DNA of 64,000 nucleotides from Planctomycetota bacterium. Lineage in GTDB: Bacteria; Planctomycetota; J058. A model generated the notes under the pieces. That model saw nothing but the letters and a program-made list of their open reading frames with translations, was not told the origin of the DNA and ran no database searches. The stretch lies in NCBI GenBank assembly GCA_019636275.1, contig JAHBXY010000014.1, positions 1-64,000 on the forward strand. Reading direction: 5' to 3'. The stretch's first letter is position 1. The number at the start of each line of letters is the position of its first letter. Of this stretch, positions 63,486 to 64,000 are shown in pieces. Position numbers and translations under genes: made by a program.

Positions 63486-64000
63486 TCAGGCCCGCCCCAC
63501 CTCGCGCAGCACGCCCTCCACCGCCCGCGCCAGCGCCGCCTGGGCCGCGCCGAACGTGCGCGCCACGCGCGGCAGGGCGGTGATCGTGCCGGGGCTGGCG
63601 ACGAGCTGCCGGAGGAGGCGCAGCGTGCGCGGGCGGCCGACCGGGTCGAGCGCCGACGTCAGGTCGGGCAGCGACTCGTCGTGCGCGTCGCACACGACGC
63701 GCAGGCACGCCGCGGGCAGGTCCTGGGCCAGCGCCGCCTGCGCCGCCCAGTAGGACTCCATCTCGACGACGGCCGCGCCCGTGCGCTCGAAGAGCGCGCG
63801 CTTCTCGGCGGCCGTGCTCACGACGCGCTCGACGGTCACGGCCGCCGCGCGCGGGAGCCCCGCCAGCCAGCCCTCGAGCCGGCCCGCCGGGAGGCAGGCG
63901 AGCGCCTCGCTCCCGCCCGTGTGCTGGCCGTCGCGGACCAGGCGCTCGCAGACGACGACGTCGCCGGCGCGCAGCGTCGCGGCCAGCGCGCCGGCCACCC
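63486..64000 (-). CDS. Nucleoside-phosphorylase-fold protein, MTA/SAH nucleosidase or HpnG-like (cut at right edge)
   Basis: The C-terminal 171 residues are visible; the frame runs past base 64000. AGDVVVCERLV and VVSTAAEKRALFERTGAAVVEMESYWAAQAAL are the signatures of the phosphorylase/nucleosidase family: the EMES block binds the ribose of the substrate. LRVVCDAHDESLPD and the following PGTITALPRVAR resemble hopanoid-associated phosphorylase (HpnG) more than MTA/SAH nucleosidase (Pfs), which would have SDxA here; the VCDAHDE reading keeps the Asp. HpnG acts in hopanoid side-chain assembly. No other hopanoid genes are visible because the window ends. Confidence 0.8.
   Translation of the reverse strand, partial: VAGALAATLRAGDVVVCERLVRDGQHTGGSEALACLPAGRLEGWLAGLPRAAAVTVERVVSTAAEKRALFERTGAAVVEMESYWAAQAALAQDLPAACLRVVCDAHDESLPDLTSALDPVGRPRTLRLLRQLVASPGTITALPRVARTFGAAQAALARAVEGVLREVGRA

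Overview
The window is very G+C-rich DNA (about three quarters G+C by eye) with strong GC3 bias. Long antisense open frames are everywhere and mostly meaningless. No tRNA, rRNA, CRISPR array or transposase was found. Gene content points to a Planctomycetota-like bacterium: five Hanks-type kinases plus a pseudokinase, with TPR, WD40 or vWA partners, two prokaryotic RING-finger membrane proteins, Uma2 and DUF4058 proteins, many short lipoproteins, and an oleABCD hydrocarbon locus. This assignment is inference; some myxobacteria look similar.

Left part (1-25.4 kb). A multi-domain RNA-repair protein runs off the left edge. It is followed by an HtrA protease, a zinc-ribbon kinase and a vWA protein, two small operons of lipoprotein and thioredoxin-fold proteins, a kinase/WD40 pair broken by frameshifts, clpB and gcvT. 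Then come a kinase-TPR gene with a frameshift, Uma2, an ankyrin protein, a RING/membrane pair, a DUF695-RraB protein with a large lipoprotein, and a STAS anti-sigma antagonist.

Centre (25.4-40 kb). An S41-like protease and a pseudokinase-RING pair precede the lipid locus. On the minus strand oleA, an unreported-looking 56-residue repeat protein, oleB and oleC are chained by 4-base GTGA overlaps, with oleD just downstream. Divergent from it is a fatty-acid operon: FabF-like synthase, ACP, two phytoene-desaturase-like flavoproteins, FabZ and FabI. The natural reading is that the second operon makes an unusual, probably unsaturated acyl chain and that OleA joins such chains head to head into a long olefin. 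Two direct copies of a hairpin repeat bracket the ole operon.

Right part (40-64 kb). This holds two membrane proteins, an outer-membrane barrel, a quinone oxidoreductase, a FIST protein, two kinases (one a 1616-residue kinase-TPR protein with a textbook sigma-70 promoter), a NYN nuclease and a DUF4058 protein. Five consecutive exported amidohydrolase-like genes follow, carrying six domains that all lack the intact metal-binding HxH motif. A nucleoside-phosphorylase-like gene runs off the right edge.

Four families of non-coding repeats recur between genes. One overlaps or directly follows stop codons. One is about 245 bases long with 35-base terminal inverted repeats. Several genes appear leaderless, with a TAnnnT hexamer ending six or seven bases before the start codon. 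Several genes, mostly kinases, carry frameshifts; whether these are real or assembly errors cannot be decided from the sequence.
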